Below are positions 27,109-35,531 of a DNA stretch of 64,000 nucleotides, piece by piece (the stretch's first letter is position 1; each line of letters begins with the position of its first letter). The stretch comes from an uncultured Candidatus Melainabacteria bacterium (GTDB taxonomy: Bacteria; Cyanobacteriota; Vampirovibrionia; Gastranaerophilales; Gastranaerophilaceae). The notes under the pieces were generated by a model that had not been told where the DNA came from, did no database searches, and saw nothing but the letters and a program-made list of their open reading frames with translations. Location: contig CAKULF010000001.1 in the NCBI GenBank assembly GCA_934667125.1, positions 1-64,000 on the forward strand, written 5' to 3'. The position numbers were made by a program, and so were the translations under genes.

Positions 27109-27205
27109 ATCGTAATCTCCTTTTAACAATATTTTATCAAAAAAATAGTTTTTAGAAACTGAATTTTGTGTTTGTTTGTATTATTATTTTAATAAGGAAA
27201 TTGAT

Positions 27206-28825
27206 ATGAAATATTCAAAATATAATGTAATAATAATAGGCAGCGGCTTGGCGGGATTGTATCTTGCTAACAAGCTTTCGGACAATAATAATTTTAATGA
27301 CGGAATACTTTTAATAACGAAAAATGACGTGTTTTCGGGCTCTTCTTCCCTCGCACAAGGCGGAATAGTCAGTGTTATTCCTGAAATTAATCAAAAAGAT
27401 TCAATCGAATCTCACATAAAAGACACTCTAAAAGCAGGTTGCGGCTTGAATAAGTTGGATACTGTCAAGATGGTTTCTGTTGTATCTTCAACCGTTGCGG
27501 ATGAACTTATGAGATTTGGTGTTGAATTTGATAAAAATGATAAAAATCAATTGAACTTCACACTTGAAGGCGCTCATAGCTGCCCTAGGATATTGCATTG
27601 CAACGGCGATTCTACAGGCGAAGTAATTGAAAAAACTTTAACAAATCGTTTGATAAATAAAAATAATGTTGATATTTATACAAATACTATGGCTGTTGAG
27701 CTTTTGGTTGATAACGATAATGTTTGTCGTGGGGTTGTAAGTTTTAATCATAGCAAAAATGAATATGAAACGATTTATTCAAATAATGTTGTAATTGCAA
27801 CGGGCGGAATTGGTCAAGTTTATAAAAATACAACAAACCCAACAGAATCAACTGGTGACGGGATTGCGATTGCAAAACTCGCTGGTGCCGAATTGGAAAA
27901 TATGGAATTTGTTCAATTTCATCCAACAGCGCTTTGCGTTCAAAATAAGCAAACCATGCCTTTAGTGTCTGAATCTGTTAGGGGTGAGGGCGCAAAATTG
28001 GTTGATATAAATGGCGATTATTTTGCAAAAGATTATAACGAACTTGCGGATTTAGCGCCAAGAGATGTTGTAAGCCGTGCCATTAAAGAACAAATGAAAA
28101 AAACAAATTCATCATTTGTAAATCTTGATATTTCTCAAATTGGGATTGAAAAATTCAAACAAAGATTTCCAACAATTTATTCGCTGTGTCAAGAAAATAA
28201 TATCGATATTTCAAACGGTTTAATCCCTGTTGTTCCAACTCAACACTATTTTATGGGCGGAATTAAAATCGATATCGATTCAGCAACATCAATTGAAAAC
28301 CTTTATGCAATCGGAGAATGTTCTTCTTCAGGGCTCCATGGGGCTAATCGTTTAGCTTCTAATTCATTGTTGGAATGTGGAGTTTTTGCGCATAATTTAT
28401 CTGAAAAATTGATAAAAGAAAATTTACAACCGCCTAAAAAACACGATATTAAAGTTAAAAACACAATTGATAAATATTTTGAAAATAACACTCCGATGGA
28501 TTGTCAAATTGATGAATTAAATGAAATTTATTCAGCAATAAAATCGACTATGACTGAATATGTTGGAATTTATCGTGATGAAAACAGTTTAAATAAAGCG
28601 TTAGATATAATATCCGATTTGCAAGCGAAATTCAATAAAATCGGCACTTTAAACTATAAATTATATTACGAAGTTAAAAATATGTTGATTGTTGGCTATA
28701 ATATAGCACTCAGCGCACTAAATCGCCGAAATTCAATTGGTGCGCACTATAGAGCTGATTATGCTAACACAATTCAAGAAAATAAAGAGGAAAAAACAAA
28801 TAATGAACAAATTTTGGTTAAATAA
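27206..28825 (+). CDS. nadB: L-aspartate oxidase
   Basis: This 539-residue FAD enzyme oxidises aspartate to iminoaspartate for NAD synthesis. Motifs are the FAD fold GSGLAGLYLA, SSSLAQGG, FVQFHPTAL and GLHGANRLASNSLLE. ATG 27206 follows AAGGAAATTGAT; an in-frame TTG at 27176 is less likely. nadC starts inside its last codons. nadA is not in this window. Confidence 0.95.
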   Translation: MKYSKYNVIIIGSGLAGLYLANKLSDNNNFNDGILLITKNDVFSGSSSLAQGGIVSVIPEINQKDSIESHIKDTLKAGCGLNKLDTVKMVSVVSSTVADELMRFGVEFDKNDKNQLNFTLEGAHSCPRILHCNGDSTGEVIEKTLTNRLINKNNVDIYTNTMAVELLVDNDNVCRGVVSFNHSKNEYETIYSNNVVIATGGIGQVYKNTTNPTESTGDGIAIAKLAGAELENMEFVQFHPTALCVQNKQTMPLVSESVRGEGAKLVDINGDYFAKDYNELADLAPRDVVSRAIKEQMKKTNSSFVNLDISQIGIEKFKQRFPTIYSLCQENNIDISNGLIPVVPTQHYFMGGIKIDIDSATSIENLYAIGECSSSGLHGANRLASNSLLECGVFAHNLSEKLIKENLQPPKKHDIKVKNTIDKYFENNTPMDCQIDELNEIYSAIKSTMTEYVGIYRDENSLNKALDIISDLQAKFNKIGTLNYKLYYEVKNMLIVGYNIALSALNRRNSIGAHYRADYANTIQENKEEKTNNEQILVK

Positions 28826-29663
28826 TTTTGCTATAGATGACTTTATTAAAAGTGCTTTAAAAGAAGATATGTATTATGGCGACATTACGACGGATTCAAT
28901 TTGTGCTTCATTATCTAATCCTGAGTTTGATTTATATTTAACAACTAGATGTGACGGAATTTTAGCTGGTCGTCAAGTATTTGAAAGAGTTTTTAAAATT
29001 TTAGCTGAAGATAAAGTTAAAATCGATTTTTATTTTGAAGATGGTGATGTGATTAAAAAAGGCGACAAAGTTGCTCATATTTCGGGCGATGCTCGCTATA
29101 TTTTAACGGGCGAAAGATTGGCTTTGAATTTTGTTCAAAAAATGTCAGGAATTGCAACATATACAAGAAAATTTCAAGAAAAAATCGAAAAATATGGGGT
29201 AAATATTGTTGATACAAGAAAAAATACTCCAAATTTCAGACTTTTTGAAAAATATTCCGTAAAAGTTGGCGCAACAAGAGTGCATAGATTTAATTTATCT
29301 GATTGCGTTATGCTAAAAGACAATCATATAGCGCTCTATGGCGGTTCTATAACAAAAGCTGTGGCTGAAGTTAGAAAATTTTTATCTCATGCTCATAAAA
29401 TTGAAGTTGAATGCGATACATTAGAACAAGTGGCTGAAGCACTTGAAAACAAGGTTGATATTATTATGCTTGATAATATGAGCTTAGAAAATATGAAAAA
29501 AGCTTGCGAATTTATCAATAAAAAAGCTATTGTTGAAGCTTCAGGGCAAGTTACGATTGATACAGTTGAAGATATTGCTCAAACGGGAGTTGATGTTATT
29601 TCAACGAGCGCTATTGTAATGAAAGCTCCAACATTGGATTTGGCTTTTGATTATGGAAAATAA
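28803..29663 (+). CDS. nadC: Quinolinate phosphoribosyltransferase
   Basis: This 286-residue enzyme makes nicotinate mononucleotide from quinolinate and PRPP. The active-site run is VDTRKNTPNFRLFEKYSV, followed by HRFNLSD and LKDNHI, and VEVECDTLEQV and LDNMS further on. The ATG at 28803 overlaps nadB by 23 bases. Further upstream ATGs in frame lie deep inside nadB and are rejected. Confidence 0.95.
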   Translation: MNKFWLNNFAIDDFIKSALKEDMYYGDITTDSICASLSNPEFDLYLTTRCDGILAGRQVFERVFKILAEDKVKIDFYFEDGDVIKKGDKVAHISGDARYILTGERLALNFVQKMSGIATYTRKFQEKIEKYGVNIVDTRKNTPNFRLFEKYSVKVGATRVHRFNLSDCVMLKDNHIALYGGSITKAVAEVRKFLSHAHKIEVECDTLEQVAEALENKVDIIMLDNMSLENMKKACEFINKKAIVEASGQVTIDTVEDIAQTGVDVISTSAIVMKAPTLDLAFDYGK

Positions 29664-29690
29664 AAAAATACCCGCTTTTTTGCGAGTATT
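29662..29690 (-). terminator. Terminator of Cys-rich exported protein gene
   Basis: On the minus strand AATACTCGC, a six-A loop and GCGGGTATT are followed by a T-run. The plus strand lacks a T-run, so it acts mainly for the minus gene. Confidence 0.75.
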
Positions 29691-29717
29691 CTAAATTATA
29701 TATTATAGCTTGTTAAA

Positions 29718-30107
29718 TTATTTGTCGCATTTGCACTTTGATTTGCGAAATAGTCTGAATTTTTTAGTTTTGCAAGAGCAATTATCGTCACATGTGCAAT
29801 CCGCTTTTTTGCATTTGCATGAGCAATTTTTGTCACAATCGCAATTTGCGCTGTTACCTTTGCAATCGCAATTATAATCTTTTTTGCATTTTTTTAAGCA
29901 TTTGCAGTTGTTTTTGAAACATTCACATCTTTTTCTCATTTTTTTGCAGCCGCATTTGCAATTGTCGCCACAAGATTTGTAGCAAGTTTCTTTGACTGGG
30001 TTAGAATTATCAGTTAAAGAAATTGGCATAACGCCATCTTCTGCCATTGCTAAACCGCTACATGCCAGACATAGAGCCATTATTGCTGTTGTTAATAGTT
30101 TTTTCAT
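29718..30107 (-). CDS. Exported metallothionein-like Cys-rich protein
   Basis: This 129-residue protein has a signal peptide ending GLAMA-ED (about residue 23) and a mature part with 23 cysteines in about 106 residues. They fall in C-x-C and C-x3-C patterns (NCKCGC, NCDC, NCSCKC, DCTC, NCSC) among Lys, Asn and Asp. Aromatic residues are few. The spacing suggests metal-thiolate clusters, as in metallothioneins, but export to an oxidising compartment is unusual; disulfides are the alternative. ATG 30107 has AGGAGAAAAA upstream. No named family is recognised. Confidence 0.75.
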   Translation of the reverse strand: MKKLLTTAIMALCLACSGLAMAEDGVMPISLTDNSNPVKETCYKSCGDNCKCGCKKMRKRCECFKNNCKCLKKCKKDYNCDCKGNSANCDCDKNCSCKCKKADCTCDDNCSCKTKKFRLFRKSKCKCDK

Positions 30108-30182
30108 TTTTTCTCCTGTATAAAAATATTTTGGCTTCTTTTTTATAATATTTGTTTTAAATTTGGTTGTCAAATAAAATCA

Positions 30183-31556
30183 TTAATTTTCTTTAGATTT
30201 TTTATCGTCATCATAATGAGCAAGCCCTGTAAATTCGTTTTTGCCCGTTAGTTTTTTGGTAATCCAAAACGTGATTTTTGGCGCTGCAATGGCTAAACCA
30301 AACACCGCAACTGCCCAGCCGATAAGCTGGAAAGCAAGAGTTTTTTGGTTTGTTTTTTTGATTAAATTTTTCATTTTATCTGCATCAATATTGATAACTT
30401 TGCCATCTTCGCCCAATATTGCAGCTTTTTCTTTGATTGCGGTTAATAATTTTGCTATAGATTCATCAATCTTATCTACGGTTGAATTTTTGACATAAGC
30501 TTCAATATGACCCCAGTCGCCATTCGTGTATTGTTTATAGATTTCATCGGCTTTGGTTTGCTCGAATAATTCACCAAGATGTAGCTGTTTTCCGTCTTTC
30601 GGCAATTTATTTATAGCGTCTTTTAGGGTGTCGGCTGAATAATTTGAAATTGTTTCGGCTGCTTTTGCGTCTACATCAAGCGAACCTGTCATTTTTCTAA
30701 GTGCTTTTTGAACGGCAGGAGAGCAGAAGTTATATAAAAATATTCCGCTACCATCCATTAATAAATATTCTAAAGCTTCATATTTATTTCTTGATGTTGC
30801 CATTCTTCCTGCTATCATTGGAACATCGGGCGCAATAAGTCTGAATTTTGTTGAATTTTCAACTAAATCTACAAATTTTTCAGCACAACCCATCAATCCG
30901 CCTTTGAATGAAATCGGATTTTTTTGAGTTTTTTTCTTAAATTCGTCTAAACTTTCAACTTTTAAAGCTTGATTTTGATTGTTATTGTTTTCTTTTTTCA
31001 TTTTTTCAAGCTTTTTTTGAGTCATCTTTTGATTAATTAAAGGCAGAACTATTCCCATCAAAGCGCAATTTGCGGCAACAGCAATAATTGAGGTTGCTAT
31101 TTTTGCCCCTTTAACTTTTTTAATTAATTGATTTGCGTCTTGACCTGCAAATTTTGAAACGCCATCTTTAAAATATTTTTTTAAACCGCTGGCGTCCTTA
31201 AAATCGCCAAAAACCTCTTTTCCGTTTGAAGTTAAATAATTGATTGAATTTTCAATTGCGGCATTTCCTTCTTTGGAGTTTGAAAAAGCTATTCCCATAG
31301 GGATATTCAAGAATTTTTCGCAAATCGTATCCCCGCCTTTTTTAAGCAAAGGTATACCAAAAAGCCAAACGACGGCTGACATTAGTTCTTTTCTTAATTT
31401 TTCGCTTGCTTCTAAAATTCCGCCACGTTTATATCCGGCGTAACCTCTTCCGGCGTCGGTTGGAAGCTCTATCATCATGGTTGATATTGCTGAGTTTGGA
31501 TTGGCTAATGTATGTGAAAGCTTGGCTATTCTTGATGTTACAGGACTAATTGTCAC
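30183..31556 (-). CDS. Large lineage-type membrane protein (GTG start)
   Basis: This 457-residue protein has hydrophobic segments near residues 60-80 (SAVVWLFGIPLLKKGG), 152-178 and 405-430. A short FKG patch (NPISFKGG) occurs near 215. RKELMSAVVWLFGIPLL resembles the 'charged, then IP' segment of the proteins at 9357 and 47186. The start is GTG behind AAGGGAAAACT. No known family; topology suggests a membrane scaffold. Function unknown. Confidence 0.75.
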   Translation of the reverse strand: MTISPVTSRIAKLSHTLANPNSAISTMMIELPTDAGRGYAGYKRGGILEASEKLRKELMSAVVWLFGIPLLKKGGDTICEKFLNIPMGIAFSNSKEGNAAIENSINYLTSNGKEVFGDFKDASGLKKYFKDGVSKFAGQDANQLIKKVKGAKIATSIIAVAANCALMGIVLPLINQKMTQKKLEKMKKENNNNQNQALKVESLDEFKKKTQKNPISFKGGLMGCAEKFVDLVENSTKFRLIAPDVPMIAGRMATSRNKYEALEYLLMDGSGIFLYNFCSPAVQKALRKMTGSLDVDAKAAETISNYSADTLKDAINKLPKDGKQLHLGELFEQTKADEIYKQYTNGDWGHIEAYVKNSTVDKIDESIAKLLTAIKEKAAILGEDGKVINIDADKMKNLIKKTNQKTLAFQLIGWAVAVFGLAIAAPKITFWITKKLTGKNEFTGLAHYDDDKKSKEN

Positions 31557-31617
31557 AGTTTTCCCTTAATTAATTTTAAAATATGTTTTTACAAAACATG
31601 TGAATAATTTTTTTTGC

Positions 31618-32934
31618 CTATTTTTTGTAATTTTGTTTATTTTCGTAACCCGTTAAGGCGCAAATTTGTTCGCACCATTGTTTAATGATTTCTTCTTCGT
31701 CCAATTTATATGAAATAGGTTTGCCCACTATAACATCAACTTTTTGCTTTTTAAACATTTTCCAGTTGTATTCTTCTAAGCCCCTAATTCCCAATGGAAC
31801 GATATCGATTTTGTTTGCTTTTGCAAAATATACAAAACCGCCGTTAATGTTTTCAATTGCTTTATTTTTCCTTATTCCGCCTTGCGGGAAGATACATAGG
31901 TTATATTTTGCTTTGAAAACTTCTTTAACACTTTTGATAGTGGAAATGCTCACTTTTTCTCTGTTAACGGCAAAAGCGCCCAGTCTGCATACATTTTTGG
32001 CGATATAATTATGTTTCCAATTATCTGTCTTGAAAAGCTCCTGTTTTGCCATATATGCAAGGGGTCTACCAAAAGCGTGGTTAACTATAAATACGTCCAT
32101 ATATGAAATATGGTTAGGGGCTAAAATATATGGTTTTTTTTCTAATTTTGCAGTTTTTTTGAAATTAAAATCATAGAAAAATGTTGCAAAAAGCGGAAAA
32201 TACAAGATATACATAGCATAATACTGATATAGACGAGTTAAGATATTAAAATCTTTCGCTTTTTTTTGAGCATAATTTTTTGTTTTTTCTTTTTGAAGTT
32301 CATCTTCGTCCTTTGTCATTTTATTTATGCTTTTTTCCCATAATTCAACCATAGTGTCGATATCGTTGTTATATGGAATTGGTTTTCCAATTTTTATTTT
32401 CATTTTTCCATGGAAAATTTTTCTTTCGTCTTTTGACATGCCTGTAATTGCAACAGGTAAAATATCGCATTTTAGAGTTCTTGCAAAACTCGCAAACCCT
32501 TTATTTACGTTTTCAACGCTATCGACTTTTTCTCTTGTTCCTTGTGGAAATATGCCAAGGCACCAGTTTGTGTCTTTTAAGCCTTTAACGGTTTTAATTG
32601 TTGAAACGGATAGTTTTGACCTATCGACAGCAAAAGCGCCTAATAAATCTAAGAAAAATCTTGAAATTTTCGATTTAAAAAGTTCAACTTTTGCCATATA
32701 AGCAAGATTTCTATTAACGGCATGGATTACCAAAAATGGGTCTATAGCACTAACATGGTTAGAAGCAACGATATAGGTTTTATTTTTATCAACATTTTCT
32801 CTGCCTTCAATTTTTAGCCCATACACAAGTTTATAGTATGGAGCGTAAACAAGCGAGCATGTTATCCATTGGAAAAACCCTCTAAAACAGTTATATTCTT
32901 TTGATTCTCTTTTTTGATAATCTTTTTTAAACAT
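31618..32934 (-). CDS. Fused double PlsC-type acyltransferase
   Basis: This 438-residue protein contains two complete 1-acylglycerol-phosphate acyltransferase-like domains in tandem. Domain 1 has H60-x4-D65 (NHVSAID) and FPQGTR at 129-134. Domain 2 has H275-x4-D280 (NHISYMD) and FPQGGIR at 349-355. Each is preceded by a hydrophobic stretch. Both catalytic His/Asp pairs are intact, so both may be active, perhaps acylating two positions. AGGGGAG precedes the ATG. Confidence 0.88.
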   Translation of the reverse strand: MFKKDYQKRESKEYNCFRGFFQWITCSLVYAPYYKLVYGLKIEGRENVDKNKTYIVASNHVSAIDPFLVIHAVNRNLAYMAKVELFKSKISRFFLDLLGAFAVDRSKLSVSTIKTVKGLKDTNWCLGIFPQGTREKVDSVENVNKGFASFARTLKCDILPVAITGMSKDERKIFHGKMKIKIGKPIPYNNDIDTMVELWEKSINKMTKDEDELQKEKTKNYAQKKAKDFNILTRLYQYYAMYILYFPLFATFFYDFNFKKTAKLEKKPYILAPNHISYMDVFIVNHAFGRPLAYMAKQELFKTDNWKHNYIAKNVCRLGAFAVNREKVSISTIKSVKEVFKAKYNLCIFPQGGIRKNKAIENINGGFVYFAKANKIDIVPLGIRGLEEYNWKMFKKQKVDVIVGKPISYKLDEEEIIKQWCEQICALTGYENKQNYKK

Positions 32935-33013
32935 AAAAACTCCCCTTAATATAAATAATTATACTAAATAAAATATATTATGATATAATTTTTTTATTAG
33001 GTAAGGAGAAAAT

Positions 33014-33460
33014 ATGAAAAAAATTCTTAGTTTTACATTAATGTCTTTGGCACTAACTTTCTTAAATTCTGCAAATGCTGATGTAGTTGGCGTTGTGGAT
33101 ACGGGTAAAATTCAAGATAACTATACAAAAGTTCAAAGAGCAGCAGATGAAATTTCTGACAAATATGCCGAAATTCAAAGATATGCTCTTGATAAAGAAA
33201 GAGATTATAAAAAACTTTCAACTCCATTGGAGCGCAAAAACTTTGAAGACGCAGCCGAAAGAGAAATTTCAAAAAGACAGGAAGCTTATCTAAAATTAAA
33301 AGAAAAGAAAGAATTAGAAATTGAATCAGCTATAAAAGCGGCAATTAAACAAGTTGCTATAGAAAATAAAATCGATACGGTTGTTGAAAAATCGGTTGTT
33401 TTCTTTGGCGGAGTTGATATTACAGACAAAGTTGTTAAATATTTGAACGCTGCAAAATAA
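33014..33460 (+). CDS. OmpH/Skp-family periplasmic chaperone
   Basis: This 148-residue protein has a signal peptide (cut near residue 22, NSANA-DV), the N-terminal strand VVGVVDTGKIQ, a long charged coiled coil (about 40-115) and the C-terminal FFGGVDITDKVVKYLN block typical of Skp. It holds unfolded outer-membrane proteins in the periplasm. TAAGGAGAAAAT precedes the ATG. Confidence 0.9.
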   Translation: MKKILSFTLMSLALTFLNSANADVVGVVDTGKIQDNYTKVQRAADEISDKYAEIQRYALDKERDYKKLSTPLERKNFEDAAEREISKRQEAYLKLKEKKELEIESAIKAAIKQVAIENKIDTVVEKSVVFFGGVDITDKVVKYLNAAK

Positions 33461-33520
33461 AATTTAAAAAAGTACTTTACTTAATATTTTTTTTATTATA
33501 TTATGTAGAAGTAACTTTTC

Positions 33521-33610
33521 GGAGGATTGCCGGAGTGGTTGATCGGAGCGGTCTTGAAAACCGTCGGGCATGCGAGTGTCCCCTGGGTTCGAATCCCAGA
33601 TCCTCCTCCA
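33521..33610 (+). tRNA. tRNA-Ser(UGA)
   Basis: A complete cloverleaf: acceptor GGAGGAT pairs with ATCCTCC, the D-arm is CCG..CGG, the anticodon loop CTTGAAA reads UGA, a long class II variable arm (GGGCA..TGTCCC) follows, and the T-arm is CTGGG TTCGAAT CCCAG. CCA is encoded at 33608-33610. The discriminator at 33607 is T, whereas serine tRNAs usually have G. Confidence 0.95.
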
Positions 33611-33614
33611 TTTT

Positions 33615-33640
33615 AAAAGCTCTCATTTGAGAGCTTTTTT
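33615..33640 (+). terminator. Terminator after tRNA-Ser
   Basis: AAAAGCTCTC (33615-33624), loop ATTT, then GAGAGCTTTTTT. Confidence 0.85.
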
Positions 33641-33715
33641 AGTTTTCTTGATTTTTAAATATAACTAGACTCATAAATTAAGAATATCGAGCATATAAAA
33701 CGAGAAGTTTTAATT

Positions 33716-34090
33716 TTAGCACAATTCAGCATCGCCAAGTCCAAATTGTTCTAAGCTATTAGACTTTGCTTGAACACAAATATACTCCATATCTGTTTTT
33801 GCTTCCATTGTTCTTGCGGCATTTGGAAGAACTTTAATACAAGTTCCTTCTTTAACTTCAACAACTTCATTATCTAAAGTCATTGCGCCCTCACCTTTTA
33901 AGAAAATATAAACTTCTTCGTTTTGTTTATGTTTGTGATTAAATGGCAATTTTACCCCTTTTGGCATTACGCTAACTGAAATTTCGCAACTTGTTAATCC
34001 CAATAAATCATGCAAAAAGGCTTTACCATTTTCATAATTTTTGTCTACTTCACTAATTTTCCCGATTTCTTCTTTTTTAAAGTTTGTCAT
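33716..34090 (-). CDS. Small cupin protein
   Basis: This 124-residue single-domain cupin has metal ligands visible as H-x-H in FNHKHKQNEEVY plus the downstream Glu, and a second motif around LPNAARTME. Such proteins bind a metal and a small ligand, but the substrate is unknown. AAAGGAG precedes the ATG, and a GTTAGATATCTAAC operator lies just upstream of that site. It is probably controlled by the adjacent MarR repressor. Confidence 0.85.
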   Translation of the reverse strand: MTNFKKEEIGKISEVDKNYENGKAFLHDLLGLTSCEISVSVMPKGVKLPFNHKHKQNEEVYIFLKGEGAMTLDNEVVEVKEGTCIKVLPNAARTMEAKTDMEYICVQAKSNSLEQFGLGDAELC

Positions 34091-34106
34091 AATGTTTTCT
34101 CCTTTC

Positions 34107-34120
34107 GTTAGATATCTAAC
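34107..34120. promoter_or_regulatory. MarR operator upstream of cupin gene
   Basis: GTTAGATATCTAAC is a perfect 14-bp palindrome. An identical copy lies in the MarR promoter at 34561-34574. Confidence 0.85.
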
Positions 34121-34141
34121 TATTACTGTAAAAAATTTTGC

Positions 34142-34546
34142 TTACATTTTTTGTAAAAGTTCTTCTAAAAGTTTAACTTCTTTGTTTGATAAATTTTTGT
34201 TTAACATTTTGTTTAAATCTTTTGAAATTTTTTCAAAAGTTGCTTTAAAATCCTTGCCTTTTTGCGTCAAAACTATATTTGTAGAGCGACTATCTTTAGC
34301 AGAAGCTTCTCTTTTTAAATATCCTAGTTTCTCAAGTTTATCAACCAAGACTGTAACCGTTGGTTTTGTTCTATGAATGCAAGTCGCAATATCTTTCATC
34401 GTCATTTTGTCGTTTTTGTAAAGACATACAAGAATATCTCCATGGCTTGGCGCAAGCCCTTCTGCACCGTTATTTTTTAATTCTTCAACAATAAAACGAT
34501 TACCTTTTTCATGGATTTTAGATATTAAAGATAGTATTGCACTCAT
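34142..34546 (-). CDS. MarR-family transcriptional regulator
   Basis: This 134-residue winged-helix regulator has the recognition helix at about 55-75 (TMKDIATCIHRTKPTVTVLVDKLEKLGYLKR) and the wing DSRSTNIVLT. It is followed downstream, on the same strand, by the cupin gene. An identical palindrome precedes both genes, which argues for autorepression and repression of the cupin. The start lacks a Shine-Dalgarno sequence and sits 8 bases after TATAAT. Confidence 0.92.
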   Translation of the reverse strand: MSAILSLISKIHEKGNRFIVEELKNNGAEGLAPSHGDILVCLYKNDKMTMKDIATCIHRTKPTVTVLVDKLEKLGYLKREASAKDSRSTNIVLTQKGKDFKATFEKISKDLNKMLNKNLSNKEVKLLEELLQKM

Positions 34547-34554
34547 ATAATTAT

Positions 34555-34582
34555 ATTATAGTTAGATATCTAACTTTGTCAA
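34555..34582 (-). promoter_or_regulatory. MarR promoter with internal operator
   Basis: On the minus strand TTGACA (34582-34577) and TATAAT (34560-34555) are 16 bases apart. The palindrome GTTAGATATCTAAC (34561-34574) fills the spacer. Confidence 0.88.
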
Positions 34583-34814
34583 GATGTTTTTTATTTTTAT
34601 TGAAATATTATATTTCTTTAGACTTGGAAGCGGTAGCAAATCCCAATAATACTAACCCTTTCCCCAATAGCTTATCTTTATATGTTTGTATTTTTTTATG
34701 TAATTTGCAAAAAAAATAATTCTTTACGAGTTTTATATAATTGCACCGCAAACAATCCGATTTTATATTGCTAAAAAATTAGTTTAATATATAATCAAAG
34801 AAAAAAAGACTATT
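34583..34814. other. Intergenic stretch without gene
   Basis: About 230 AT-rich bases lie between the MarR promoter and the next gene. A TATAAT at 34790-34795 could be the -10 box of the downstream gene. Nothing else is recognised. Confidence 0.5.
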
Positions 34815-35516
34815 ATGCCAATTAATACAGTAAAATTACAAAGACAAAACAGCGTATATTCTGCTTTTAAGTCATATTCTCAATATAATTCGACTTCAAA
34901 AGGTAATCAAAATTCTAATAATCGAATAAGAACATATAGCAGAAAAATATCTGACGCAGACAAGGCTAAAGCATTTGTAGGCTCGTTTGTCGGTACTTTA
35001 ATTCCATTAATTTTAATGATGAAAAAACAAGGTGTGAAAAATCCACTTAAATTAGAATATAATATGTGGAATATGATTGGTGTTGCAGGCGGCTCAATAG
35101 CTGGAGGCGTCGGGCTTGGATTGATTGGAGAAGAAAAAGAAGTTCAAAAAAACAGACTAAAAGAGGGGTTGTTTCAACTGATGAATGTAGCAATTCCGGC
35201 ATGGGTAGTGGGCGGAGTTGTCAGCCTTTGCGAAAATAGCAAAAAGTTTAATAATAAACAAAGTAAAATTTTATCCGTAATTGGCGGTCTTTTGGTTGGA
35301 ATGCACGGCTCTGCGGCATTAGCTAACATAATCACCGACCCGAAAGATAAATATCCTGATAGAAAACTTACTCCAAAAGATGCTTTAGCTAATATTGATG
35401 ATGGTATTGGAGCTTTGGCGCTTGCAAAATTGCCTATAGCTGAAAAATTAAACATAACGGGCTTTTTGCCTGCTGTATATCTTGCTTGCGGTTATCGTGC
35501 AGGTCAAAGTAATTAA
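34815..35516 (+). CDS. Lineage-type membrane protein
   Basis: This 233-residue protein has a polar Ser/Asn/Tyr-rich N-terminus (1-50) and then about four hydrophobic segments (56-75, 91-110, 125-142, 155-175). EEKEVQKNRLKEGLFQLMNVAIPAWVVGG resembles the charged-then-IP segment of the protein at 9357. Function unknown. No Shine-Dalgarno sequence is visible. Confidence 0.72.
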   Translation: MPINTVKLQRQNSVYSAFKSYSQYNSTSKGNQNSNNRIRTYSRKISDADKAKAFVGSFVGTLIPLILMMKKQGVKNPLKLEYNMWNMIGVAGGSIAGGVGLGLIGEEKEVQKNRLKEGLFQLMNVAIPAWVVGGVVSLCENSKKFNNKQSKILSVIGGLLVGMHGSAALANIITDPKDKYPDRKLTPKDALANIDDGIGALALAKLPIAEKLNITGFLPAVYLACGYRAGQSN

Positions 35517-35531
35517 AAATAGGAGCTATCG

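Noticed and set aside
27129..27206. Riboswitch before nadB
   Set aside because: The gap is under 100 bases and shared with the divergent gpmI promoter; no conserved aptamer pattern is visible.
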